Below are positions 1 to 10,439 of a DNA stretch of 64,000 bases, piece by piece. The notes beneath the pieces are model-generated. The model saw only the letters and a program-made list of their open reading frames with translations, was not told the DNA's origin and made no database searches. The stretch is taken from contig OX393577.1 in NCBI GenBank assembly GCA_947652605.1, positions 22,137,466 through 22,201,465 on the forward strand. Reading direction: 5' to 3'. Source of the stretch: Elmis aenea (Eukaryota; Arthropoda; Insecta; Coleoptera; Elmidae). A program made the translations under genes and the position numbers. Every line of letters begins with the position of its first letter. Position 1 is the stretch's first letter.

Positions 1-1083
1 TGTATTTTAAACAAGATCTTGTTTTGTTTAAACATTCCATGGCTTGCGTGATATAACGAAAAAACTGAAATCGATAAAAAATTTTAAACTTAAATATCTC
101 GGCTATTGTTGCGAATACACAAAAACGCCGAAAAAAAAATATTTTTCAAATTTAGTTAGCTATAAGATGGCGATAGTTAGATTTTTATTTATAAATTACC
201 GTGCAAGATATTTGACAAAACAACTTTTTTTTAAATGACGGTGTTAGGATGTGATGACTTACATAAATAGATTATTTTTTTCTCTTTACAATGATATAAT
301 ATTTTATCTGTCTATTTTTAAAAATAAGCGAAATAACCTAAAAATTCCAAAATCTTAAGATAAAATTCAAGGTTGCCATGGGAAAAAAGCAATAACCGAC
401 CAATTGTTTTATTTCGACCCTTGCTTGTCTATCCCGTCACTCTTTAAGCGGTGATATTAAAACAAATGTAATTCGAAATTAAAATAATCATACTAATAGT
501 CATAACATGAATGTATTTTATACCTCTAAATAAGACATTAGCAAAAAAGAATTTAAAATATTTACATATGTTGATTTACATTATATCCAGTTAACACAAT
601 TATTGTTTTTTCCATAGCAACGTTGATTTTTATCTTAAAATTTTGCATTTTTTTAGATTATTTCGCGAATTAAAAAAAAAGACCTATAAAATATTATATC
701 ATTGTAGGGAGAAAAACATAATCTTTAAATCTTAGTAATCACCTACTACAATTGCCATTTTAAAAAAAAGTAGTTTTGTCAAATATCTCTCACGGTAATT
801 TATAAATAAAAATCTGACTATCGCCATCTTTTAGCACACCAAATCTACAAAACATTTTTTATGGCGTTTTTGTGTATTCGCAACAATAGCCGAGATATTT
901 AAGTTTAAAAATATTAATCGATTTTAGTTTTTACGTTATATCACGCAAGCCATGGAATTTTTAAACAAAACAAGATCTTGTTTAAAATACACTCTTAAAT
1001 AGCTAACTTTTGTCCCATTTAACCCATTTTCATTATTTACGAAGATAGCAATAGTGTCCCATGGAAAAGTGAAACACCCTGTA
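1..1083. mobile_element. Foldback element F1 (TACAGGGTG family), left end outside window
   Basis: A long inverted repeat. Positions 1-58 (TGTATTTTAAACAAGATCTT onward) recur inverted at about 934-991, and the pairing continues inward for about 310 bp, including ATGGCGATAGT at 168 and its complement near 820. Beyond the right arm, about 90 bp lead to CACCCTGTA at 1075-1083, the end shared by other foldbacks here. The partner of that outer segment would lie left of base 1, so the element is cut by the window. The middle (about 310-680) has no ORF I recognise. It is probably a non-autonomous Tc1/mariner-type element. The short ORF at 44-238 is an arm shadow. Confidence 0.8.
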
Positions 1084-2790
1084 TATAATTTATTATATAT
1101 TATTATAAGCAAGCAATTTTTTTTTAAAGAAAAAAATTAAAATAATGAAGTATCGTTTTTCAATGTTTATATAAAGTAACGATTTCCTTCCATGTTTATT
1201 GCTAATTATTGCATGCATTGCATCCCAATTTTAAATCAAAACTGATTAACTTTAAACTTTATAACGCGCACAAAGGTAATTAATATGGGTAATTTATCTT
1301 TCGTGCGCGCGTATGTAACGTTACAACTAAAAATAATACCGAAAAAAATATAGCAAATCCAGTACCGTACTGCAAGCATGGTTTAAAGATCTGAAACTGA
1401 TAAATTGCGGTTGTACTACGACGAAAAAATAAACTACCAAGCGAAACCTACATACATTAGTTCACGATATGCGCCATGCACAATTTAAATTCAACACTTT
1501 TAGATTTGTCAAAGGAAAAAGTTGAACATCGGAATGTTTACTAACTACTACAGGATTTCTAGATTCTTCAAAGAAAAAGTTGAACACGAAAGCGGTTACT
1601 AATTATATACAGATTCTCCAGGACAAAAAACCTAAACAAAGAACAGATTACGAATAAAGAAGTATTTAACGTTGCTGGTTGCCAGATACTTAAATTAAAA
1701 TATGTTGGAGTACAAGGGAATATTGTTTTTGTTATAATACATTTGTTGCATTACAACTAAGCGATGTAAATATACAAATAACGACTGTGTATGTATTAGA
1801 TCGTAGAAAGTACGAATTTTATGTTACGTTAAAAAGTTTGCCAAAATTTCTGGGTAAATATAACTTGTAAGGTTGTAAGTATTGCCAACTTCGTTATTAG
1901 TTATAAACTCTAGGTGATACACTAAATTGGTTTTTTATTTTACAAATACTGAAAATTGTAGCATTTTCTACCTATGTTTGTTATTTTTTCATTGGTATGT
2001 CAGAGTTCTAAACTAAAAATCTAAGAGGTTCATAATTTTCAAAAATAAATGTACATATTTTAATATCTAATAGTACCTAGTAAAACAATTTTTTTAAATT
2101 AGACTTGTGACTAGCTATGTCTTTATTTAACAAAATATAGGGACGTTTTTGTATATTCCTAGAATAATAAACAAATATCTAGTGAACAGATATTTTAAAT
2201 TAGTAAGAATATGTATGGCTAATGCTAGGAGCACATCCATTCGATATTCGAACTCACTGCTTAGAATTTCTTCCGTATAATGTCACAATCAATTTGTCTT
2301 AACAACATGGTAAGTGAAATATAGTTCAGTTCAATACCTACAATAGGCCTCTTCAAATTCCACGCCGTCTGGTAATTTAAAAGAGATTTTTACCGGCAGG
2401 TAATCTCCAGGTATATTTCGAATTCTTTGTTGGTTGTTCCATCACAGTGCCTTTACGTAGGAGAAAGAGGAACGGCATTACCGCAATAAAGGTTTGTTTG
2501 GGTGTCTGACTCAATGTCTGGCGCAGATTGTTGGCAAACAGAAGTCGTAAGGAATTTAACACTATTAGCTTTAGTACGGCTAATGGTAAAGCTAAGTGGA
2601 TACATTATACTGGTACCCTTAAGTGGTTTTTAGAAAGGTGTAAAACTTCCCTGTACAGTATCGGAACTTCCGTAAACAGGTAAAATGGATTTTATGGCAC
2701 TCCAACTGTAAAATCACAAAGCACTGTATGTAGGTACCTAAAGAAAATGTTGAGTACAATTCCAACATTTCAAAACATTTAAATAGGCTA
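1084..2790. other. Region without recognisable gene
   Basis: AT-rich sequence with no coding region I can support. It holds an imperfect tandem duplication at 1501-1618 (listed separately). A slightly more GC-rich stretch at about 2360-2640 has short open frames on both strands, including 61 codons on the minus strand, that resemble nothing I recognise. Confidence 0.5.
1501..1618. repeat. Imperfect tandem duplication, unit about 59 bp
   Basis: Two adjacent units, 1501-1559 and 1560-1618, start with TAGATTTGTCAAAGGAAAAA and AGATTCTTCAAAGAAAAAG. Both continue through GTTGAACA, TTACTAA and ACAG(G)ATT in the same order, with scattered substitutions. No coding sense is apparent. Confidence 0.65.
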
Positions 2791-2798
2791 TTCTGTAT

Positions 2799-4308
2799 CA
2801 GGGTTGGCCTGATTTAAATCAATTGATTTAAATCACGATTTTAATCATGATTTAAATCAGCTGATTTTTAAAAATTAAAACCATGATTCAACTCAAACCT
2901 TTTTTTTACGATTCAACGTCACACGTCACATAAATTAAATGCACACGTTTGACTTCCACCCGCTGAAACAACCGCCGGAAATATTACCTATTGGCTTCTT
3001 ATAGATCAGAGAGAAATAAAGTCTCTACAGGAATTTTCTTGTTAGAGACGCATTCCATTAGATTTACTTTGTAAATTTTCACAATAATAATTAATTTTAG
3101 TCGAAGATCTACAGCCTCATTCAAAAAGTCTGCAACAATTGGAAAAGTTTTTTATTATCGATTTCTCAGAAAATTTTATTCTTGATAAAAGTTGGTGGAT
3201 GACCTAAAACTAATTTTAAGATGGAAGAAAATTCATATGACACCAGATTTTAAGTATTTTGAAAATATTTGCAAATGTAAAGTGCCCTTATTTTAAAATT
3301 TACGCAAAAATTCATGAGAAGAAATTGTTTAGAAACCGAAAATATGACAATGCAAACTTTGACGTTATAATTTCATTTTTTAAATTTTATAGTAGTGTCA
3401 TTATTCAAAAAGTTTGCAACTAATTGATAAGTTTTTTATTTTCGTTTATTCGTAAAATTTTATTCTTTAGAAAAGTTGGTGCGTGGTCTAAAAATTATTT
3501 TAAGGTTAAAAAAGTTCATACAACACTAGCTTTTACCGATTTTAGAACAATTCGAAAGATTAAAGTGCTCTTGTTTGAGGAGTAAAAAAAAACAAGGGAA
3601 AACGGAACGATAATTTGTTTGATATTATTTTTAAATTATAAACAACTTTTTTTACACCTTTTAAAATTTTTAAAATAAGTACCCTTTACTCTTTTCGAAT
3701 ATTTCTAAAATCGTTAAAATCTAGTGTTATATGAATTTATATTGAACTTTTTTTTTAACTTAAAATTAGTTTTAGATCATGCACGATTTTTTCTCAAGAA
3801 TAAAATTATTTGAGAAAACAATAATAAAACGTTTTTTTCATTTTTGCAGACTTTTTGATGTTAAAATTACTATAAAAATGAAAATTGAAATTTTAATGAC
3901 AAATTTCACCATTTTGAAATCTGAACAATCTTTGTCTATGAAGTTTTTTTTTTGTAACTCATTAAATAAGACTCTTAAAATATTTCTGAAATCGCTGAAA
4001 TCTAGTATCTTATGAATTATCATTAAATTTTTTTCATCTGAAAATGAATTTTAGGTTATCCACCAACTTTTATCAAGAATAAAAGTTTCTGAGAAATTTT
4101 TAGTAAAAAATCTTTTTTATTTGTTGATACTTTTTGAATGACGCTGTATAGAAGATATATTGTGGTGTGAATAATGAATAAATTAGTTCTAAAAAGAAAA
4201 AATGCCAATTTTTTTCTTTTCTTAAAAACAATCAAAAATTCGTGATTTTTTAAATTTAAATCCAGAATTTTAGATTTTTCAATAAAAATCAAATTTTGCT
4301 CAACCCTG
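2799..4308. mobile_element. hAT-type MITE, TIR CAGGGTTG, with a nested TA element
   Basis: Terminal inverted repeats are CAGGGTTGGCCTGATTTAAA at the left and ...TTGCTCAACCCTG at the right. They are flanked by a perfect 8-bp target duplication TTCTGTAT (2791-2798 and 4309-4316), diagnostic of hAT-type transposition. The left subterminal region iterates GATTTAAATCA palindromes. Removing the nested element at 3112-4146 leaves about 475 bp, a normal MITE size. A second family member with its own perfect 8-bp duplication is at 49476-50494. No transposase is present. Confidence 0.88.
3112..4146. mobile_element. TA-flanked element (TIR CAGCGTCATTCAAAAAGT), copy A, with a self-nested copy
   Basis: The left end is CAGCCTCATTCAAAAAGTCT and the right end its complement, ACTTTTTGAATGACGCTG, with TA on both sides (3110-3111, 4147-4148), as expected of Tc1/mariner-type insertion. 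A second, diverged copy lies inside at about 3394-3862 (GTCATTATTCAAAAAGTTTG to GCAGACTTTTTGATG). Removing it leaves about 566 bp, near the 477 bp of copy B at 8804-9280. There is no transposase, so it is a non-autonomous foldback-like element. ORFs at 3779-4015 and 3838-4292 are arm shadows. Confidence 0.82.
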
Positions 4309-4385
4309 TTCTGTATTGGTATTGTTTAATTATGATCTATATCCGTTGCATGCAACAGAACTTTGCAATAGATAACTAGCATATA

Positions 4386-4546
4386 CCGGGCGATTCGGTG
4401 TGATTGTCACACCCCTATTACTTTGTTATTTTAAGAGGAAACCTCAATAAAACTCTTATTTTGGTAAATCGCAAGAAATTCTTTATGAAATGACGTTAAC
4501 ATGTTTTTCTCTTAAAATAGTGCGACAGTCAAACTAAATCGCCCGG
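4386..4546. mobile_element. Short TA MITE, TIR CCGGGCGATT
   Basis: A 161-bp element with ends CCGGGCGATTCGGTGTGATT and ACTAAATCGCCCGG, flanked by TA (4384-4385, 4547-4548). Inside the termini, complementary GTCACACCCCTA-like and GTGCGACAGTC-like segments extend the pairing. The 958-bp foldback at 31034-31991 has the same termini and the same CGCACCCCTATAACTT-like subterminal sequence, so the two are short and long members of one family. Confidence 0.82.
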
Positions 4547-4548
4547 TA

Positions 4549-6208
4549 TAGCAGTTCCTGAACTTTTCTAACAAGCAATAATTTGTTCTCTATAATAATT
4601 TCCAGTGATTACTATTATAAAGCATACTTTGGCCGTCCTTTGAATTAATTTTCATCAGTATCTCAACACAATATCAAACATTTCGCATGCAATTTCAACT
4701 TGAACATCTTTGTATACATGTGTGATCGAGATTTGAGATGGTAATCAGTAAACCGTTAGTCTACGCACGCTCCAAAAAGACATACACGCTCGTAAGGTGT
4801 AAGTTCTACCCACTTTAAACTTCAGATCACATTAATTTTATTACCCGTTACAACAGCACTACTTTTAGGAACAGAAACATTTGCTAGATATAAAGCGAAA
4901 TAGAATACGTTTTGGCTTAAGTGGTTGTATAAATTTGGTAGACTTTCAAGAAGGGAAACGATCACGTTATATCATGAATTTTATTATTCAAAGTTTCAAT
5001 AAACAATTAGATAATTTGGTTGCTGAATTAAAATTGGATCCTATCTAGAAATGTCGATGAAATATTATAAAATTTAAAGACCACTAAACAATTTTATTAG
5101 TTACAAATTAGCATGACACTGTTTCTTTAAATCGTCTTTGTTATATTTCCAGAGAACCATTTTTAATAATAATAATGTCCATATCCGTTTCTAATTTATA
5201 ATAATTAAAAGAACTTTTAATATTAAAAATTGCTCTGATTCACAATATTAAGTGGGTTAATTATTTGTTGAATGAAGTTAAAGTCTGTAGTTTTTTCTGT
5301 AATTAAGTTCGTTTCAGTTCCAATTTTATAATAAAAGTTTTGGAACCTATCCAGCTCCTAAATTTTTATTCACGTTCATTACTGCAGTAAACATATTTTT
5401 GTAGGTAGACGTTGTCTGAAAGCTTCATGTTTTAACTTTACATTACCCTTGCAGACAAATAAAGAAAAAGATTTTTAACTTCAAACACAATCCATACTGC
5501 ATTAAAATTTTAGTTTTTGGGTGGATTAGTCATGGTGTGAAATCACTTTATTTGACTATTGACACCAAAAACGACACAAATTCACATATACCTAATGTGG
5601 ATAGACGTCCAATGCCAGAATTTAATTTCACAATTAGTTGCTTTAGTATAGTGCCAATAAATGATTAAATTCTACTGACATATTTCCACGAAAAGGATAT
5701 GTTTACACCATAAAATTGTGTTGCAGCTTTAAAACAAATAAATTACTCTGTTATTTACCTCGATTTTTATTTTTCGGAGATTATAGTGTTATAAAATTTA
5801 ATTAGGTGTAATAAACTTAACGATAATTACATGTTCACAGAATTAGTAGCAATAACTAGTGGCATAAACAAAAATTTGCAAGCCATGAGTTACAAACTTA
5901 GTAAATTTTATTTTTCTATGATTGTAAAAACCGGGATTTTTTGTTTTTTAAGGAAACGATACCTCCGTTGCACAAATTAATATATTATTTGTGAATTAAG
6001 TAGGTACCTACTTATAAACTTCTGAATAAGCATAATGGTACTATAAGAACATTTAAATATTTATAAATGGATGGTTGGTTTAAAAAAAAAACTTTTTTTT
6101 ACAAAATATATCGCTTCTCAAAGAAAATATCTACTCGTTTCGAGACTCCCATCTCTTCATCTGTAGATTGTAATCCTGTCTACGTATAGTATAGAATAGA
6201 CGTAGCAA
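4549..6208. other. Region without recognisable gene
   Basis: AT-rich sequence with simple A/T runs. No ORF, RNA gene, inverted repeat or tandem array that I can support. Confidence 0.5.
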
Positions 6209-6463
6209 CTAAAGTTTATTTTCCGGGATGCCGGTAACCCGGTCCATTTTAACCTATTTTATATTTCCCGGGAAATACTTATGTGCCCGGAAAATCCCAG
6301 GATATTGAAAAAAAAAATGTGTATATTGTTTGTAAAGATCTTTGTAATACTATCATAATTTATCATAAATACCTAGCCTAGCTGACATTAAAATATGGAA
6401 AAAATTTATTGATATTTTAAAATAGTTTTCTGCTTTAGCATAACAAATTATGTTTACCCGTAG

Positions 6464-7884
6464 GAGGGCATTCAAAATTACCAAAATTTTCTTTAACCAG
6501 TAACAGTAAATATTTTAATTAAAAACCGGTTAACAGGAAAATTACCGGTAATTGTTTTTCATTGAAAATTCCCTTCACCTGTCAAATTTGCGTTTTCAAC
6601 CAATCACTAATCTTAAATCTCTTAGAGACTACCAATAGGAACAATATTACACGGTAATAATTTTACATTCCTCTGCCAGGAGTTGATCCTCCTGTCAAAT
6701 TTGCGTTTTCGACCAATAACAAACTCAGATTTCCTTTAAACGGCCAATAAACATAATCATACACTGATAATTTACTTTTCGCAATTAACAGATTTTCATG
6801 CGTTTATTGGTTGTTTCTAAGAAATCTGAGTTTTTGATTGGTGGAAAATATAAATTTGGAGAGGGAATAAAATATTTTGGTCTTGATAATTTTTTGACAG
6901 ATGTCGGCGACCAATAACGTTACTTTAATATAGATTAAACCACACCCCTGACACACCACTCTGACAGTACTTGTAAAATTTGACATAACAGATTATGTAT
7001 GTACCTAAATACTATTTGGTTCATTAATTTTTATTAAAATATATTTCTTGATATTAAAAATTAGTTATAAATGTTTTATTAATAATAACAATCGCAGTAA
7101 GTAGTAGGTATACTTTAATTTATCTAAGTTAAACAACATTTTAATTTGACAGATAGGTTAGGTAAAGGAAATTTTCTGACAAAATGTAACTCGTGCATTG
7201 CAAATAATCTATAATTTTCGACAAATCTTCACTCGTGATTTTTTCAGCTTGTATTCGGGCATATTTACCAAAAATTATCGATAATTTTCAATGCACTTGT
7301 TATATTACTACTGAAAATTTTGTGTAACAGTACTACTACTGATTAACAAGCAATATTTATTAACAATAACCTATTAAGTTTTATTAAAAGTTTAATACTT
7401 TAACAAATAAACATATACATAATTTCTTAATAAACAAAGCAAAATTCATTCAAAGATAATAATTAACAATAACATTAAGTTGTAATTAATTATTTTAAAG
7501 AGATAATTAACAATAACCAATACGAAATAAGTTTAACACGTTAACAAATCAATAATCAAATTCTTAATGTACCTATAAGACCAGACTTGGTAAACACTTT
7601 TTTAAATATTCAGATCCAGTTCTTTTTGAGAATTAAAATGTGTGCCCAGTAGACAAATCGTATCATGTTTCATCCCTCAGACTTGTTCGAATTTTCGTAC
7701 CATATTGCCCCTGCAGAAGAAAATACTGTTTTTGTATGGACAGTTGTGGGTTCCACTGTGAGAAGGTGATTGTATATTACCGAAATTACCGGTATTTGTA
7801 CTCAAAATTTACCGAATTTCGGTAATCATATTGGCTGGTAAAACCAGTTAACCGGTAAACCGTTTACCAGTAATGGATCCCCTA
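6464..7884. mobile_element. hAT-like element rich in ACCGG/CCGGT, holding repeat R2
   Basis: Flanked by near-identical 8-bp sequences ACCCGTAG (6456-6463) and ACCCGTGG (7885-7892). The termini are imperfect inverted repeats (left AGGGCATTCAAAATTACC; right complement TAGGGGATCCATTACTGG). Subterminal regions on both sides are full of CCGGTTAAC/GTTAACCGG and ACCGGTAA motifs. The middle holds the R2 repeat. No transposase ORF is recognised. The boundary call rests on a 7/8 target duplication. Confidence 0.5.
6545..7325 (-). repeat. Dispersed repeat R2, copy 1 (inverted relative to copy 2)
   Basis: Homologous, in inverse orientation, to 23990-24650. Shared landmarks are CCTGTCAAATTTGCGTTTTC, several ATTGGTCG/CGACCAAT boxes, CACACCCCTGAC, GTCAAATTTTACAAG and AACAAGTGCATTGAAAATTA. 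This copy carries about 150 bp (roughly 6990-7145) not seen in copy 2. Both copies contain a 60-codon open frame with 13 amino-acid differences, many radical, which does not look like constraint on a protein. Confidence 0.75.
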
Positions 7885-7892
7885 ACCCGTGG

Positions 7893-8280
7893 TATGTGTA
7901 AAGAACTCCGGGCTACTTGACTGTTTATTTCATCAAAATACGTTTACAGTTCTATTTTTGTGTACCCTGGTAATGCGAAGAAAAATAGCTTATAAATGAA
8001 ATTTATTGATAAAAAAGATGTATTTTTGCTGCTAGATGCCCTCAAGACAATTTCATTTATTGTAAAAATTATATTAGTTTTCATTAAAATAAAATTGCAA
8101 TAGAAAGGTAATATTTCGGAAAGGTATGTTTCTCTCACCAATATTATTTTATTATTTACAATAATCATGAAGCAAAATATCTTACGTAGGTATTTGATCT
8201 GGAGTTGTTTTTAAGTAATAAACCGCTGCCTTTCTTTTTCAGGTTATTTATTTCAAAATATTGATATAATTTATTACGTT
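7893..8280. other. Body of the CCCGGG-type element, no gene
   Basis: AT-rich sequence between the nested hAT-like element and the right terminus. A 74-codon minus-strand frame at 7944-8168 resembles nothing I know and is dominated by AT-rich codons, so it is not called. Confidence 0.4.
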
Positions 8281-8803
8281 CTGGGAACCCGGGAAATACC
8301 GGGAAATCCCTGTACGAAGACCAATTTCTTCACAGCAAAAATGTATAATATGAGAAACCCTAGTAGCAACGATCATAATTAATAACGACGTTAATCCAAA
8401 ACTATACTTGAAAGACATTTTTTACATTAAATATGTGATTTTGAAATAAACTGAGATATTTAAAACACTAATTAATTATTTATGAATTAAAGTTTCTCCG
8501 TTCATGTAAATTATTCATAGAGAATTTAAACGACAAAGTATTAATCTTGTTGAAAGTACCGGACGTGATTTTCTTTTTTAATATGAATTATAAAGACACA
8601 CGTCCTTTGTAAACGATGCCACAAGTAAATTAACGGTATCTTTATAATTCGTGATTTATTATAACGTTAAAGAGGCGTTGAGGAAGTTACGTGCTATCGT
8701 AATTAAAACAATAATTCACGATCGACTTTTAATATACATTATAAGCCAACTGCAACACTTGAATGATTTATAGATCTATCTATACTACGTATAGAAAAAT
8801 ATA

Positions 8804-9280
8804 CAGCGTCATTCAAAAAGTCTGCAACAAATAGAAAAAAAATATATTATTGATTTCTCAGAAAATTTTATTCTTAATAAAAGTTGGTGCATGGTCTAAA
8901 ACTAATATTAAGATGAAAAAAGTTCAATAAAAAGTTATAAAACACTAGATTTTAGCGATTTTCGTAATTGTAAAGTGATTAAAAATTCTAAACAAATAAA
9001 AATTGTAATTTTACCGTAAAAATTGAAATTCAGCCTTATTTTTAGGTTTTAAATAATTCTTTCCCATACAATCTTTTTGTATCTCTTAAAATAAGGGCAC
9101 TTTACTCCTGCGAATATTTCAAAAATCCCTAAAATCTAGTGTCCTACCACTTTTTGTTTAACTTTTTTTATCTTAAAATTAGTTTTAGACTATGCACCAA
9201 CTTTTATCAAGAATAAAATTTTTTGAGAAATCGATAATTAAAAATTTTTCCATTTGTTGCAGACTTTTTGAATGACGCTG
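8804..9280. mobile_element. TA-flanked element (TIR CAGCGTCATTCAAAAAGT), copy B
   Basis: The cleanest member of the family, 477 bp. Ends are CAGCGTCATTCAAAAAGTCT and GACTTTTTGAATGACGCTG, with TA on each side (8802-8803, 9281-9282). The two halves are imperfect complements: left TAAAAGTTGGTGCATGGTCT pairs with right AGACTATGCACCAACTTTTA. The whole unit can therefore fold as one hairpin with a short loop near 9040. No ORF of note. Confidence 0.9.
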
Positions 9281-9420
9281 TATATAAAATGATTGTTCAT
9301 TTTATTTATTGATAAATGAGTTAAATTGTGAATCGTGAAGTGTGAAGTCAATTCTAAATGTTGATGGTCTTATTGAAAGAGCATACCTTTGTCCATAAAA
9401 ACATGAAAAAGTATTGCACA

Positions 9421-10439
9421 TACAGGGTGGACCAAATTCGAATGTTTTACGGGGTATCTCGGTTACCGTAATAGATAGCGAAAATCTGATTTTGGTCTCT
9501 TGGGCTATTTTTTTGAGAAAATAACGCCTGTGCAATCAGATTTTTTCTATCGGATTCCATTTTGGCACTACAGACAAAAAATGAAATTTCATCATTTTTG
9601 AAAATTTGCTGCAACTTCTTTATTTATTAGATTAGAACAAAATGTTATATAGGTTTTTTATACAGATTTTGATGCTTAATTTAAAAACAGAAGTAATTTT
9701 TTCTTAGCCACCTTGACGAGATATGAAGTAAACTTACATTTTTTAAAATGGAAACCCTAGTTGGCCATGACTTTATGTGAAAGAGTATTTTTTTAACTTT
9801 TCAAAAATATATAGTTTTATATATTTTTTGCAAAAAATAACCAAGATATGGCAAATTTTGTAAAAATTCGAGCATCAAAGTTTGCCATGATTTCGTAAAC
9901 AAGTGATGTTTGCTATTATTAAACAACTAAACGTCTTTGCCAAGTAAATTCTGAAACAGGCGCTACGTTTTTATCACTTACAAAGTAATATTCTAACATA
10001 TTATACTTTTCAAAGAATTCAAAAGCCATGTTCACAATGCCACAATAAACAGTTATAAAATACAAAATAATACACGGATTTGCTTTAAAAATGAAAAGTT
10101 TACTTCGAAATGACGTTTAGTTGTATAATAATAGCAAACATCACTTGTTTACGAAATCATGGCAAAATTTAATGCTCGAATTAAACAAAAAAATCTGTAT
10201 AAAAAACCTATATAACATTTTGTTCTAGTTTAATAAATAAAGAAGTTACAGCAAATTTTCAAAAATGATGAAATTTCATTTTTCGTCTGTAGTGCCAAAA
10301 TGGAATCCGATAGAAAAAATCTGATTACATAGGCGTAATTTTCTCAAAAAAATAGCCCAAGAGACCAAAATCAGATTTTCGCTATCTATTACGGTAAGGG
10401 AGATACCCCGTAAAACATTCGAATTTGGTCCACCCTGTA
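9421..10439. mobile_element. Foldback element F2 (TACAGGGTG family)
   Basis: Starts TACAGGGTGGACCAAATTCG and ends with its near-perfect complement CGAATTTGGTCCACCCTGTA. Arms of several hundred bp stay strongly complementary (TTTTACGGGGTATCTC, GGTCTCTTGGGCTA, TGGAATCCGATAGAAAAAAT). The unpaired middle (about 9880-10130) holds a short minus-strand ORF matching the start of the transposase family (see 9919-10029). Probably a non-autonomous Tc1/mariner-type element. The flanking dinucleotide is CA on both sides, not TA. The 77-codon ORF at 9302-9535 is an arm shadow. Confidence 0.88.
9919..10029 (-). pseudogene. DUF4817-like transposase N-terminus in F2
   Basis: A minus-strand ORF starts with ATG at 10029 and stops after 36 codons. 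It begins MAFEFFEKYNMLEYYF and continues VSDKNVAPVSEF. This matches, position for position, the start seen in F5 (MAYGYYEKYDMLECFVQSNN...EAASETYF), the pattern of the DUF4817 helix-turn-helix found at the N-terminus of insect Tc1/mariner-type DDE transposases. Only the first third of the domain remains and no catalytic domain follows. The matching start in an independent element makes coding ancestry likely, but the family call is by eye. Confidence 0.6.

Larger units (their letters stand above)
6209..8312. mobile_element. CCCGGGAAATACC-type DNA element, interrupted by nested insertions
   Basis: The left end near 6215-6290 (TTTTCCGGGATGCCGGTAAC, then CCCGGGAAATAC) and the right end at about 8281-8312 (CCCGGGAAATACCGGGAAAT then CCCTG) are complementary imperfect termini. 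Read inward, the right end is CAGGGATTTCCCGGTATTTC, a hAT-like terminus. No clear target duplication was found, so the exact left base is uncertain. The body contains the 6464-7884 insertion. The left 140 bp are paralogous to 62161-62302, which identifies this as a repeat family and supplies an empty site for foldback F6. Confidence 0.5.
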
